Origin: Verrucomicrobiota bacterium
GTDB taxonomy: Bacteria; Verrucomicrobiota; Verrucomicrobiia; Methylacidiphilales; Verrucolacustridaceae
NCBI GenBank assembly: GCA_016876055.1
Contig: VHDM01000027.1
Span: 1 to 14,738, forward strand
DNA: 14,738 bases
Direction: 5' to 3'
Position 1 is the stretch's first letter; each line of letters starts with the position of its first letter. Below, piece after piece: positions 6,713 to 13,862 of this stretch. The notes under the pieces are model-generated. The model was not told the origin of the DNA and did not search any database. It saw only the letters and a list, made by a program, of their open reading frames with translations. The position numbers were made by a program, and so were the translations under genes.

Positions 6713-7132
6713 CTACCGGGATTTGCGAAGGCGGGACTGCAGGCGGCGCATGGCGAGGGCGCCGGTGCGAGAAGAGTCACGGAAGCCGGCGAGGTGGAGG
6801 ACGCCGTGGAGAATGTAGGTGAGAAGTTCATCACGGAGACTTAGGCCGTGGCCTTTGCGGAGCGCGGCGGCGACCTCGGGGCAGACCACGATTTCCCCAT
6901 GGGGAAAGGCGAGGACGTCGGCGGGGGTGGGGTCGCCCAGATGGCGGTCGTGCAGGCGACTGCTTTCGCGGGCGGAGACCAGGATGACGCTGAGCTCCGC
7001 CGGCAGGCGGCGAAGCCGGGCGGCGGGGAGACGCCGGAGAGCGGCGTCCAGCCTACGGCGAAGATAGACGAAACTCGGAGGATGCCGTCTTTGACGGTTG
7101 ATCCACCGAAGAGTCGGTTTTTTTATATCCAC
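6713..7132 (-). CDS. ybeY: Endoribonuclease YbeY (16S rRNA maturation, ribosome quality control)
   Basis: A 139-residue metal-dependent RNase of the UPF0054 family. The diagnostic segments are ADVLAFPHGEIVVCPEVA (71-88) and LLTYILHGVLHLAGF (103-117). His109 and His113 are the first two metal ligands. The third ligand of the canonical HGxLHLxGYDH motif is replaced: the equivalent position is Asp119 (HGVLHLAGFRD). YbeY matures 16S rRNA 3' ends and helps remove defective ribosomes. I chose the GTG at 7132, preceded by AAGGA with a 5-nt spacer. No start codon lies between it and the conserved core, so the gene truly overlaps the last 80 nt of the HD gene in another frame. Position after phoH and the HD gene is the classic context. 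Confidence 0.9.
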   Translation of the reverse strand: MDIKKPTLRWINRQRRHPPSFVYLRRRLDAALRRLPAARLRRLPAELSVILVSARESSRLHDRHLGDPTPADVLAFPHGEIVVCPEVAAALRKGHGLSLRDELLTYILHGVLHLAGFRDSSRTGALAMRRLQSRLRKSR

Positions 7133-8597
7133 GGCGGTCCTTGGGGTAGCGGATGCGGGGGCGAAGCAGATTTTCCACGCCATCAGACAGAGCTTTTCGG
7201 GCGGCCTGCCACTGGGAGGGGGTGAGGCCACATTCCGACCAGTGGTTCTCTTTTTCCCGTTCCTGGAACAGTTGGTCAACGAGCTTGGCGGCATCCCCCG
7301 GGACGGGTTTTTCCAGGGCCCGGGAGGCGGACTCGGCTGCATCGGCCAAGGAAAGGATGGCCGTTTCGGGTGACTGGGGGTGGGGGCCGGGATAGCGGAA
7401 ACAAGATTCATCGACCCCGGGGATGTCCTCCTCGCGGAGGCGGAGGATCTTGCCGCCGGAGCGGGCGTCTTTCTCCTGCTGAAGGGCGCGCTGGTAAAAG
7501 TACCAGACCAGGCCGCGGCCATGGTGTTCGCGGATGGCGTCGCGAATACGGCGGGGCAGACGGTGCTGGCGGGCCCACGCGATGCCGTCCTTCACATGGG
7601 CGAGGATGATGAGGGAGCTCAGGGAAGGAGGCAGGGCGGCGTGAGGATCGGGGCTGGCGGTGATGAAGTTTTCCGTGAAGTACTCGGGGTTCTTGAGTTT
7701 GCCGATGTCGTGAAAGAGGGCCATGGCACGGCAGGCACGGGGATTGGCGGCGCCCGAGGCCGCCGCAGCGGACTCGGCAAGATGGCCAACGAGCACGCTA
7801 TGGAGGTAAGTGCCGGGGGCCTCCAGGGCGAGGCGGCGGAGGATGGGGCGGTCCAGGCTCATCAGCTCGAGCCAAGACAGGTCGGTGGTGCGGTCGAAAA
7901 TGGACTCCAAGACGGGCAGAAGGGCACCGATGATGATGGCGCCGAGCAGTCCGAGGGCGGCGGCCGAGATGGCTTCGGCAAGAATGACTTCCCAGGTGAC
8001 GGCGAAGGAAAGGCCGGCGCCCAGCACGGTGGACAAAAGGGCGACGAGGCCGATGCCGGCTCCGGCCTTGAGAAGATCGGAGCGGCGGAAGATGTTTTTA
8101 GAAAGAATGACCGCCCCGAGACCGGTGGTGACGGAGGCGACGAGGTAGCGATGGTCGGCTTTCAGCAGGAATAGTTCGGCGAGGCCGACGAGAACCACAA
8201 GCAGGGCACCGGCGCGCGGGCCGACGAGGGTGGTGAGGGTGAGGGCGGCGAGGGCGGGGGGAAGAAGATAGGTGCCGGCCCCGAGGGCGTAGTGCGGAGC
8301 GAGGCGGAGGAGAAACAGAATGAAAGCAAAATTACCGATCAGGGTGAGGAGAAAGAGGCCGAGGAGGCGATTGCGGACGAAGGCTTCGGGTAGGACCAGC
8401 GAGAGAATGAGGGGCAGCACCAGAGCGGTAAAAAAGACAGCGATCCAGGCGGCCGGACTGTGGGCGGCGGGGGTAAGTAGGGATAGGCCGTAGGCGAGGA
8501 GGGCGGAGAGGGCAAAGAGCCCGGCGCGGAGGCGGGGATCGGAATCGAGCCGATTTTCCGCCACGGCCCGCCCGGTCAGCGGCGCCGCCGGGCTCAC
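7053..8597 (-). CDS. Membrane HD-domain phosphohydrolase, 7TMR-HD / PgpH type (probable cyclic-di-AMP phosphodiesterase)
   Basis: A 514-residue protein. Residues about 25-230 contain roughly seven or eight membrane helices (25-42, 50-70, 79-98, 109-124, 128-145, 151-166, 177-200, 205-232). Residues 245-450 form the HD hydrolase domain: His266 (TYLHSVLVGHLAE), His296-Asp297 (LFHDIGKLKNPEYF), His334 (ILAHVKDG), His358/His359 (REHHGRGLVWYFY) and Asp419 (LADAAESASR). Known PgpH proteins hydrolyse cyclic-di-AMP and carry a large extracellular domain before the helices; here only about 25 residues precede the first helix, so that sensor domain is absent. The GTG at 8597 overlaps the phoH stop as GTGA, implying translational coupling; the frame is open further upstream but that part is a phoH shadow. 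The 3' end overlaps ybeY by 80 nt. Confidence 0.9.
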   Translation of the reverse strand: MSPAAPLTGRAVAENRLDSDPRLRAGLFALSALLAYGLSLLTPAAHSPAAWIAVFFTALVLPLILSLVLPEAFVRNRLLGLFLLTLIGNFAFILFLLRLAPHYALGAGTYLLPPALAALTLTTLVGPRAGALLVVLVGLAELFLLKADHRYLVASVTTGLGAVILSKNIFRRSDLLKAGAGIGLVALLSTVLGAGLSFAVTWEVILAEAISAAALGLLGAIIIGALLPVLESIFDRTTDLSWLELMSLDRPILRRLALEAPGTYLHSVLVGHLAESAAAASGAANPRACRAMALFHDIGKLKNPEYFTENFITASPDPHAALPPSLSSLIILAHVKDGIAWARQHRLPRRIRDAIREHHGRGLVWYFYQRALQQEKDARSGGKILRLREEDIPGVDESCFRYPGPHPQSPETAILSLADAAESASRALEKPVPGDAAKLVDQLFQEREKENHWSECGLTPSQWQAARKALSDGVENLLRPRIRYPKDRRGYKKTDSSVDQPSKTASSEFRLSSP

Positions 8598-9577
8598 AGG
8601 GTGAGGCTGGTTTGGCGGGCGCCGCGATGTTCCTTGTAGGCGCGGACGATTTTTCCAACAAGCTCGTGGCGGATGACGTCGGTGTCCTCGAAGCGGACGA
8701 AGCCGATGCCCTCGACCGGGGTGAGGGCCTGCACGGCTTCGATCAGGCCGGACTTGCGGTGATGAGGGAGGTCGACCTGGGTGGGATCGCCGGTGACGAT
8801 GCATTTTGAGTCGGGCCCGAGGCGGGTGAGGAACATGAACATCTGCTCGGTGGTGGCGTTCTGACCCTCGTCAAGAATGACGAAAGCGCCGGTGAGGGTA
8901 CGCCCGCGCATATAGGCGAGCGGAGCGATCTCAAGAATGCCCTTATCCATCATCTTTTGGATCTCCTCAACATCGAGCATGTCGTAGAGAGCGTCGTAAA
9001 GAGGCCGGAGGTAGGGAAAGATTTTTTCCTGCAGGTCGCCGGGGAGGAAGCCGAGGGCCTCACCGGCCTCCACGGCCGGGCGGGTCAGGATGATGCGGTT
9101 GATCTTGTCGGTTTTGAGGTAGGAGACGGCCATGGCCATAGCGAGGTAGGTTTTGCCGGTGCCGGCGGGTCCGAGACCGAAAACGAGGTCGCGGTGCCGG
9201 ATTTCGTCGACGTAGGCTTTTTGCAGGAAGGTTTTCGGAATAATGACGGGTTTTTTGCCCGAGACCTGGATGCGGGTGGACCAGATGCTCTCAAGCTGTT
9301 TGCCTTCCCCGCGCTGGACGGCCTTGAGGGCGTAGAGGAACTCGTGCCGGCGGATCCGAAGGCCATGCTGGTGGGCGAGGTGGAGTTGGCGGAAAAGCTC
9401 TTGGGCGGAGAGGACGGAGCCGTTGGCGCCGTCGATCTTCAGCTGGGTGTCGCGGGCGGTGAGTTTGACCCCGAGGGTGGATTCAGTCTCGCGCAGGAGG
9501 GTTTCGTCGGCGGCGTAGAGTTCCGAGAGGGCGTGGGCGTTCTCGAAGGTGAGGGTCTGGGCGTTCGGGGCGTTCAA
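8594..9577 (-). CDS. phoH: PhoH-family P-loop ATPase (PhoH-like / YbeZ)
   Basis: A 327-residue protein with an N-terminal KH-like region (about 8-75, LTFENAHALSELY to GVKLTARDTQLKIDG) and the PhoH ATPase domain. Walker A is GPAGTGKT (136-143), followed by ILTRPAVEAGEALGFLPGDL, Walker B VILDEGQN (233-240) and sensor-like IVTGDPTQVDLP (260-271). PhoH/YbeZ proteins bind ATP and RNA and interact with YbeY in ribosome and RNA metabolism. Genes for the HD hydrolase and ybeY follow directly, a widespread arrangement. The start is the TTG at 9577; no ATG or GTG is available upstream in frame near the conserved N terminus, and only AAGAG at very short spacing precedes it. It lies 66 nt after the coiled-coil gene. 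Confidence 0.94.
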   Translation of the reverse strand: MNAPNAQTLTFENAHALSELYAADETLLRETESTLGVKLTARDTQLKIDGANGSVLSAQELFRQLHLAHQHGLRIRRHEFLYALKAVQRGEGKQLESIWSTRIQVSGKKPVIIPKTFLQKAYVDEIRHRDLVFGLGPAGTGKTYLAMAMAVSYLKTDKINRIILTRPAVEAGEALGFLPGDLQEKIFPYLRPLYDALYDMLDVEEIQKMMDKGILEIAPLAYMRGRTLTGAFVILDEGQNATTEQMFMFLTRLGPDSKCIVTGDPTQVDLPHHRKSGLIEAVQALTPVEGIGFVRFEDTDVIRHELVGKIVRAYKEHRGARQTSLTL

Positions 9578-9643
9578 GCTCTTATGGTTTTTTAGGGGAA
9601 GAAGGGCCGGTGGGAAGAAAAGATATTGGGTGTTACCGAACCG

Positions 9644-10978
9644 TCACTGGAGGCGGAAATCGAGGGCGGCGGCCCGCTTTTTGAGGGTAGCGAGAGTTTC
9701 GCCGGCCCCGCGGGAGGCGCCCTTCAGGTCGAGGGAAAGAGCCGGCCCGGGTTCCAGCGAGGGGACGAGCGCGCAGAACTGATCGTTGACCATGACGCCG
9801 AGGAACTCGCCGTTCAGGGAGAGGACCAGGTCGCCGGCTTCCGGGGCGTATTCGCCCTGAAGGCGGTTCAGGAAGCGAGAATCCATCTCGAGGTAACCGG
9901 GAAAGGAGGGTTCGAGTTTAAAGGAGCATTCGCCGTAGCCCTTGCCGGACGGTGAAATGAGCAATGCCTTGGGGAAGCGGAAAGGATCGGAGGCGATGCG
10001 GTAGGCGATCTCGGGATGCTTCTGCAAAAGAGCTGCCTCCACTGGAGCGAGCAGCAACCGCGGGTCGGATCCCTTGATGGATTCCAAAGCGGGGAGAGGT
10101 TTGGGAAAGTTGGAGGGTGGCGGGAGGGTAAGGGTGCCGGTAAGGGAGTCCCAGGAGCCTTCCGCGTCACCCAAGCGGAACGGGGTTTCGTTGAGGGGGA
10201 CGAGGGCGGTGGTCCGGGTGCCGTCGGTCAGGAGGAGGGCGCGGGATTCGGTGCGGCGAAGACGCTGGTTGGAGACGGAGGGGCGCTCGGCCATGAGACG
10301 GACAGTGGCACGGCGGCTGAGGTAATCGGAATAGAGGGCATTGGGGGCGACGGGCCGATATTCGCGGATCTCCTTGGTGATCTCGCCGGACTTGGCAGCG
10401 AGCTGGGTGACGCCCTGGGAGAGGGACTGGTTTTGTTCGATGAGTTTTTTCTTATCCTCCTCGGCTTGGCGGAGGGTAGCCGTGGTGAGCTTGACCTTCT
10501 CCTCGGCGGCCTTGGCCTGGACCTCGGCAACAGTGAGCTGGGAGCGGAGGGCATCGGTCTCGGTGCGGAGCTTTTCCTTGGCCTGGCGGAGGTTCTCGGC
10601 TTCGGCCTTCGCGGCCTCAAGAGCGGCGCGGGTGCGCTCGGTTTCCACCGAGGATTGCTGGGCGAGGCGGGTGGCCTCCTGCTCGCTTTTTTGGAGGCGC
10701 TCGGAAAGTTCAGTGGTGCGGGTGCGGGCCTGGTCGAGCACCGCGGCGCGGGAGCGGGACTCGTCCTGGGTGGTAGCGAGGTCACGAGCGAGTTTTTCGC
10801 GGTTGGATTTTTCCTCCTCGAGGGTAAGGCGGAGGGCGGCGACGACATCGTCCCGGGCGGAGGCGGTGCGCCCGACCACGGGCGTAGGCGGCGGGGCTTC
10901 TGTTTTATCCCAGCGGGTGAGAGCCAGGAGATTGAGAAGGAGGAAGTCGCAGAGGATGAGGAGGAGGGTTTTGTTCAC
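9644..10978 (-). CDS. Membrane-anchored coiled-coil protein with single Asp-containing helix (possible ExbD/MotB-like subunit)
   Basis: A 444-residue protein not assignable to a named family. It starts MNKTLLLILCDFLLLNLLAL: one membrane helix (about 4-21) with a buried Asp11, the arrangement seen in the single helix of ExbD, MotB and ZorB, where the Asp carries the proton. Residues about 45-205 are a long charged coiled coil rich in Glu, Lys, Arg, Ala and Leu. Residues about 208-420 form a globular, beta-rich domain ending in AGDLVLSLNGEFLGVMV, which vaguely resembles the C-terminal barrel of trypsin-like proteases but shows no convincing catalytic triad. It has no OmpA-type peptidoglycan-binding domain. 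It is 34 nt downstream of a gene for a protein with ExbB-like helices, so the two probably form one complex. Function is inferred only from this architecture. The start is an ATG. Confidence 0.8.
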   Translation of the reverse strand: MNKTLLLILCDFLLLNLLALTRWDKTEAPPPTPVVGRTASARDDVVAALRLTLEEEKSNREKLARDLATTQDESRSRAAVLDQARTRTTELSERLQKSEQEATRLAQQSSVETERTRAALEAAKAEAENLRQAKEKLRTETDALRSQLTVAEVQAKAAEEKVKLTTATLRQAEEDKKKLIEQNQSLSQGVTQLAAKSGEITKEIREYRPVAPNALYSDYLSRRATVRLMAERPSVSNQRLRRTESRALLLTDGTRTTALVPLNETPFRLGDAEGSWDSLTGTLTLPPPSNFPKPLPALESIKGSDPRLLLAPVEAALLQKHPEIAYRIASDPFRFPKALLISPSGKGYGECSFKLEPSFPGYLEMDSRFLNRLQGEYAPEAGDLVLSLNGEFLGVMVNDQFCALVPSLEPGPALSLDLKGASRGAGETLATLKKRAAALDFRLQ

Positions 10979-11012
10979 GGCAGCGGGCGGGGGTCAGGCC
11001 CGGTCGGGCTCC

Positions 11013-12590
11013 CTAGGTTCTCGCGGCAGGGAGCAATAACCGCTGTTTGCAGGCGCGGACGTGGAAAATTTTGATGACGGCGACGCAGGTGATGCCGAAG
11101 AGGTTGGAGGAGTAGGCGGCAAGGAGGCTGGGCTGGATCACCCCAAGGACCTGGAGGACGAGGGCGATGGCAGTGCCACCGATACCGACGTAGAGGCCGG
11201 AGTCGAACAGGTTGTCATCGTTTTCGAGAAGCTTGAGTTTCAGGGCGGGGTCGCCGGGGCCGGTCTCGATCTGGCGGATGCGGCGGACGCAGATGCGGTA
11301 GATGGCGATCTGCAGGCTCAAAAAGACCACCAAGGTGATGATGTTGGTCGGTTCCATGGAGAGGGGGGGCGTTTTTTCCATTTTAACGGTCGAGCCGGGC
11401 AGGGCGAGACTCAATCGGTAGGTAGGGAGGGGCTTGGGGCGGGTGACGGAAGGTTCTGGCAGGCTACCGAGCAAGAGGGCCAGCATGACGGCCTGGGCAA
11501 GGACGGGAACGGGACGCCACGGGCCAGGAGTTTCCGGAGAAGTCGGGTGGAGGATTTTCCAGAGGGCTTGCACGACAAACCAGGAACCCAGCACCAGCAG
11601 AAGGGCGCGGAGAAAAAGGAGCGGTCTTTCCCAAGGAAGCAGCCAGGGAACCAAAGGGTTGGGAACCCGGACCGGGTTGGAGAAAACGGGGCAACGGCGT
11701 TGGACGAGCAACTCCAGCGAGCCACGGCCGGTCGCGAGACAGGAGGAGAGAACGGCCCAGGGTTTTTGGGCGGAGTCGGGAAGGCGGGTGAGTCGGTCGG
11801 CTGGGCCGGCCCAAAGGGTGGCGGCGAGGAGTAGATCGCCGGGTTCGGCGGGCGAGCGGACCTGTCCGGCCAGCCAGTCGAGCGCAGAGAGGGTCTGGAC
11901 GCCGCCGGTGAGTTCGCGGAGAGAATCGTAATCGAAGCGACGAGCCAGGGAGAGAAGAGAAAGGAGAGCGGGTTGGAGGGGCTGGAGGGAGCCTTTCTCG
12001 TTGGCGGAATAGGCGACGGTTTTCAGCTCGCTGGCGAGGGCGGGGGAGAAGGCAGCGGTGTCGAGCAGGTGGGCGGTGAGGAGGGTGACGGCTTCGAGGG
12101 GTTGGCCGCCAGGTTGGTTGGCGGGGAGAAGAGGTGGGAGAGGCTTGAGGTCGAGGGACTGGAGGATGGACTGCACCCCCGGGGAGGGGTTGGCCTTAAG
12201 GGTTTGGCGGAGGCGGAGACGGACGGGTTCACGAAGCAGGAGGGTGAGAATTTCCGGCGGGGCGGTCACATTTTTTTCAAAGGCGAGGCCGGAGGTGGCG
12301 AGAACCTGTTCCAAGCGTGGATCCCGGGTGCCGAGCCAGGCGAGGTCGCGGCGGGAGGAGAGGATGGTGCGGGCGCTGGCGACGGTTTCTGCGGAGCCGG
12401 GGAGATCCATCGATTGGGAGAGCAGGGCAAGCCGAAGGCCGGCGCCCAGGTGTTCGGAGTTGAGGAGGGAGGCGGCCAGTTCCGGAAGGGAGGCGGTGCC
12501 TTTGCCGGCGCCTAGTAGCACCCGCTCTTCCAGCGCGTCGAAACGGACCGGGAGAAGAAGAGCCAGCGCCAGCGTGGCCGCGGCAGCCAT
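11013..12590 (-). CDS. Large membrane protein with C-terminal ExbB/MotA-like helices, unknown function
   Basis: A 525-residue protein. A short N-terminal hydrophobic segment (1-15) is followed by about 300 residues of Leu/Ala-rich, mostly helical soluble sequence, possibly periplasmic. Hydrophobic helices follow at about 322-346, 361-377, 416-436, 465-485 and 488-508. The last part, NLFDSGLYVGIGGTAIALVL then LLAAYSSNLFGITCVAVIKI, resembles the paired polar helices of ExbB/TolQ/MotA (GxxGT in one helix, a small/polar S-S-N-x-F-G in the next). This is my pattern reading, not a database match. The next gene encodes a one-helix Asp-containing partner. Start: the ATG at 12590 is the first standard codon past alr; an in-frame CTG at 12617 that overlaps the alr stop as CTGA would give a fuller first helix, and a TTG at 12665 lies inside alr. 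Confidence 0.75.
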   Translation of the reverse strand: MAAAATLALALLLPVRFDALEERVLLGAGKGTASLPELAASLLNSEHLGAGLRLALLSQSMDLPGSAETVASARTILSSRRDLAWLGTRDPRLEQVLATSGLAFEKNVTAPPEILTLLLREPVRLRLRQTLKANPSPGVQSILQSLDLKPLPPLLPANQPGGQPLEAVTLLTAHLLDTAAFSPALASELKTVAYSANEKGSLQPLQPALLSLLSLARRFDYDSLRELTGGVQTLSALDWLAGQVRSPAEPGDLLLAATLWAGPADRLTRLPDSAQKPWAVLSSCLATGRGSLELLVQRRCPVFSNPVRVPNPLVPWLLPWERPLLFLRALLLVLGSWFVVQALWKILHPTSPETPGPWRPVPVLAQAVMLALLLGSLPEPSVTRPKPLPTYRLSLALPGSTVKMEKTPPLSMEPTNIITLVVFLSLQIAIYRICVRRIRQIETGPGDPALKLKLLENDDNLFDSGLYVGIGGTAIALVLQVLGVIQPSLLAAYSSNLFGITCVAVIKIFHVRACKQRLLLPAART

Positions 12591-12613
12591 GGCATAAGGC
12601 CAGCAGGAGGTTT

Positions 12614-13699
12614 TCAGGAGTAGAAGCGGGGGATGCGGGGAGCGATGCGGGTGAAGATTTCCCAAGGGATGGTGCCCGCCTCGCGGGCGAGATCCGCGGC
12701 GGTGCGCGTTTTCCTCCCGGAACGGCCGATCCAGACCACCTCATCCCCGCGGCGGGCGGCGGGCAGACGGGAGACGTCCAGCATGGTCATATCCATGGTG
12801 ACCCGGCCGACGATCGGGCAGAGCTTGCCGCGAATGAGGGCGTGGCCGCGGTTGCCGAGGGAAAAGGGCAGGCCGTCGGCATAGCCGGTGGCCACCGTGG
12901 CGATGCGGAGGTTGCGCGGGGCCCGGAAAGTGGCGCCATAGCTGATGGTTTCGCCACGCCCGACCTGGCGGACGACAAGGATTCGGGATTTCCAGGACAG
13001 GACGGGGCGGAGTGGGGCAAGCGCTTGGGGGCGGGGATCGATGCCGTAGAGACCGAGGCCCGGGCGGATGTGCGTTTGGGGGAGCGGGTGGCGGGAAAGG
13101 GCGGCGGCGGTATTGGCGAAGTGGCGGCGAGCGGTCATGGGAAGAAGAAAGGACTGCTCAAGTTGGCGGGCGGTGAATTTGGGATTCGAGCCAGCGCAGG
13201 CGAGATGGGTGAAGGTGCCGACCAGTTCCAAGCGGGGATGACGGGTGACGTAGGAAACGAGGTGTTGGAATTCGGGAGCCTTGGCCCCGAGCCGGTTCAT
13301 GCCGGTGTCCAGTTTGGCTTGGATGAGGCCGAGGGTGCGGGCTTTTTCGGCGGCGCGAGCGATTTCGCGGGCTTCCTGCAGCGAAGAAATGGTGATGGTG
13401 AGACGGTGGGCGAGAGCGACGGGAAATTCGGAGGGCAGGGTGGAGCCGAGCAGCAGGATGGGTGCGCGAATCCCAGCTTGGCGAAGCTCCACGCCCTCGG
13501 AGGCGAAAGCGACGCCGAATTCCTCGCAACCGGCGCGGAAGAGGGCGCGGGCCACGGGGACCAGCCCATGGCTGTAGGCGTTGTCTTTGACCACCGCGAG
13601 GACGCGGGTGCCGCGGGGAGCGGTGCGGCGAAGTGCCCGGAGATTGGCGCGCAGGGCAGGCAGGGAAATTGAGCACCAGGTGCGAAGTTTAACGGCCAT
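12614..13699 (-). CDS. alr: Alanine racemase
   Basis: A 361-residue, full-length PLP enzyme that interconverts L- and D-alanine for peptidoglycan. Lys38 in AVVKDNAYSHG is the PLP-binding lysine; the usual VKxNAYGHG has Ser instead of the first Gly here. DTGMNRLG (131-138) holds the conserved Arg136. RPGLGLYGIDP (212-222), SYGATF (253-258, catalytic Tyr254) and ATGYADGLPF (270-279) follow, then GRVTMDMTMLDV (298-309). The N-terminal TIM barrel and C-terminal beta domain are both complete. The ATG at 13699 is the natural start. It has no strong Shine-Dalgarno. The gene is separated from tsaB by 154 bp containing a large palindrome, so it may start its own transcription unit with the two membrane protein genes downstream. 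Confidence 0.96.
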   Translation of the reverse strand: MAVKLRTWCSISLPALRANLRALRRTAPRGTRVLAVVKDNAYSHGLVPVARALFRAGCEEFGVAFASEGVELRQAGIRAPILLLGSTLPSEFPVALAHRLTITISSLQEAREIARAAEKARTLGLIQAKLDTGMNRLGAKAPEFQHLVSYVTRHPRLELVGTFTHLACAGSNPKFTARQLEQSFLLPMTARRHFANTAAALSRHPLPQTHIRPGLGLYGIDPRPQALAPLRPVLSWKSRILVVRQVGRGETISYGATFRAPRNLRIATVATGYADGLPFSLGNRGHALIRGKLCPIVGRVTMDMTMLDVSRLPAARRGDEVVWIGRSGRKTRTAADLAREAGTIPWEIFTRIAPRIPRFYS

Positions 13700-13801
13700 C
13701 TTGGAACGATAAAAAAGACGGCCTGCCTAGCAGAGCGGAAAATGGCAACAGGATATGGTCAGAGGTACTGAGCTATTTTGCGGGAAACCGTGAATTCTTG
13801 G

Positions 13802-13862
13802 CTTAAATTGGCGATAAATATCCGTGTTACAATTGTAACACGGATATTTATTGTTATTTAAG
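13802..13862. repeat. Large palindrome between tsaB and alr (38-bp perfect core, 61-bp imperfect)
   Basis: Positions 13814-13851 are a perfect palindrome with no spacer (19-bp arms, centre AA|TT at 13832/13833; the inner part is CCGTGTTAC-AATT-GTAACACGG). Outer 7-bp arms CTTAAAT (13802-13808) and ATTTAAG (13856-13862) extend it after a short internal mismatch. The core begins 2 nt after the tsaB stop. It is strongly AT-rich against a GC-rich background. It could be an intrinsic terminator without a real U tract, an operator for alr, or a mobile or repetitive element. Confidence 0.9.

Noticed and set aside
7118..7124. Programmed -1 ribosomal frameshift at the A7 run between the HD gene and ybeY
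   Set aside because: ybeY is in the +1 frame relative to the HD gene, so a -1 slip does not join them; only loss of one base (or a +1 shift) would.
7133..7522. N-terminal extension of the ybeY frame to 7522
   Set aside because: It lies wholly inside the HD gene, has low-complexity Pro/Ser-rich sequence, and ybeY has a good GTG start with a ribosome site at 7132.
9626..13672. Plus-strand open frames such as 10016-11074, 11061-11834, 11973-12515 and 12842-13672
   Set aside because: All lie opposite well-supported minus-strand genes and show Gly/Glu-rich shadow translations without family signatures.
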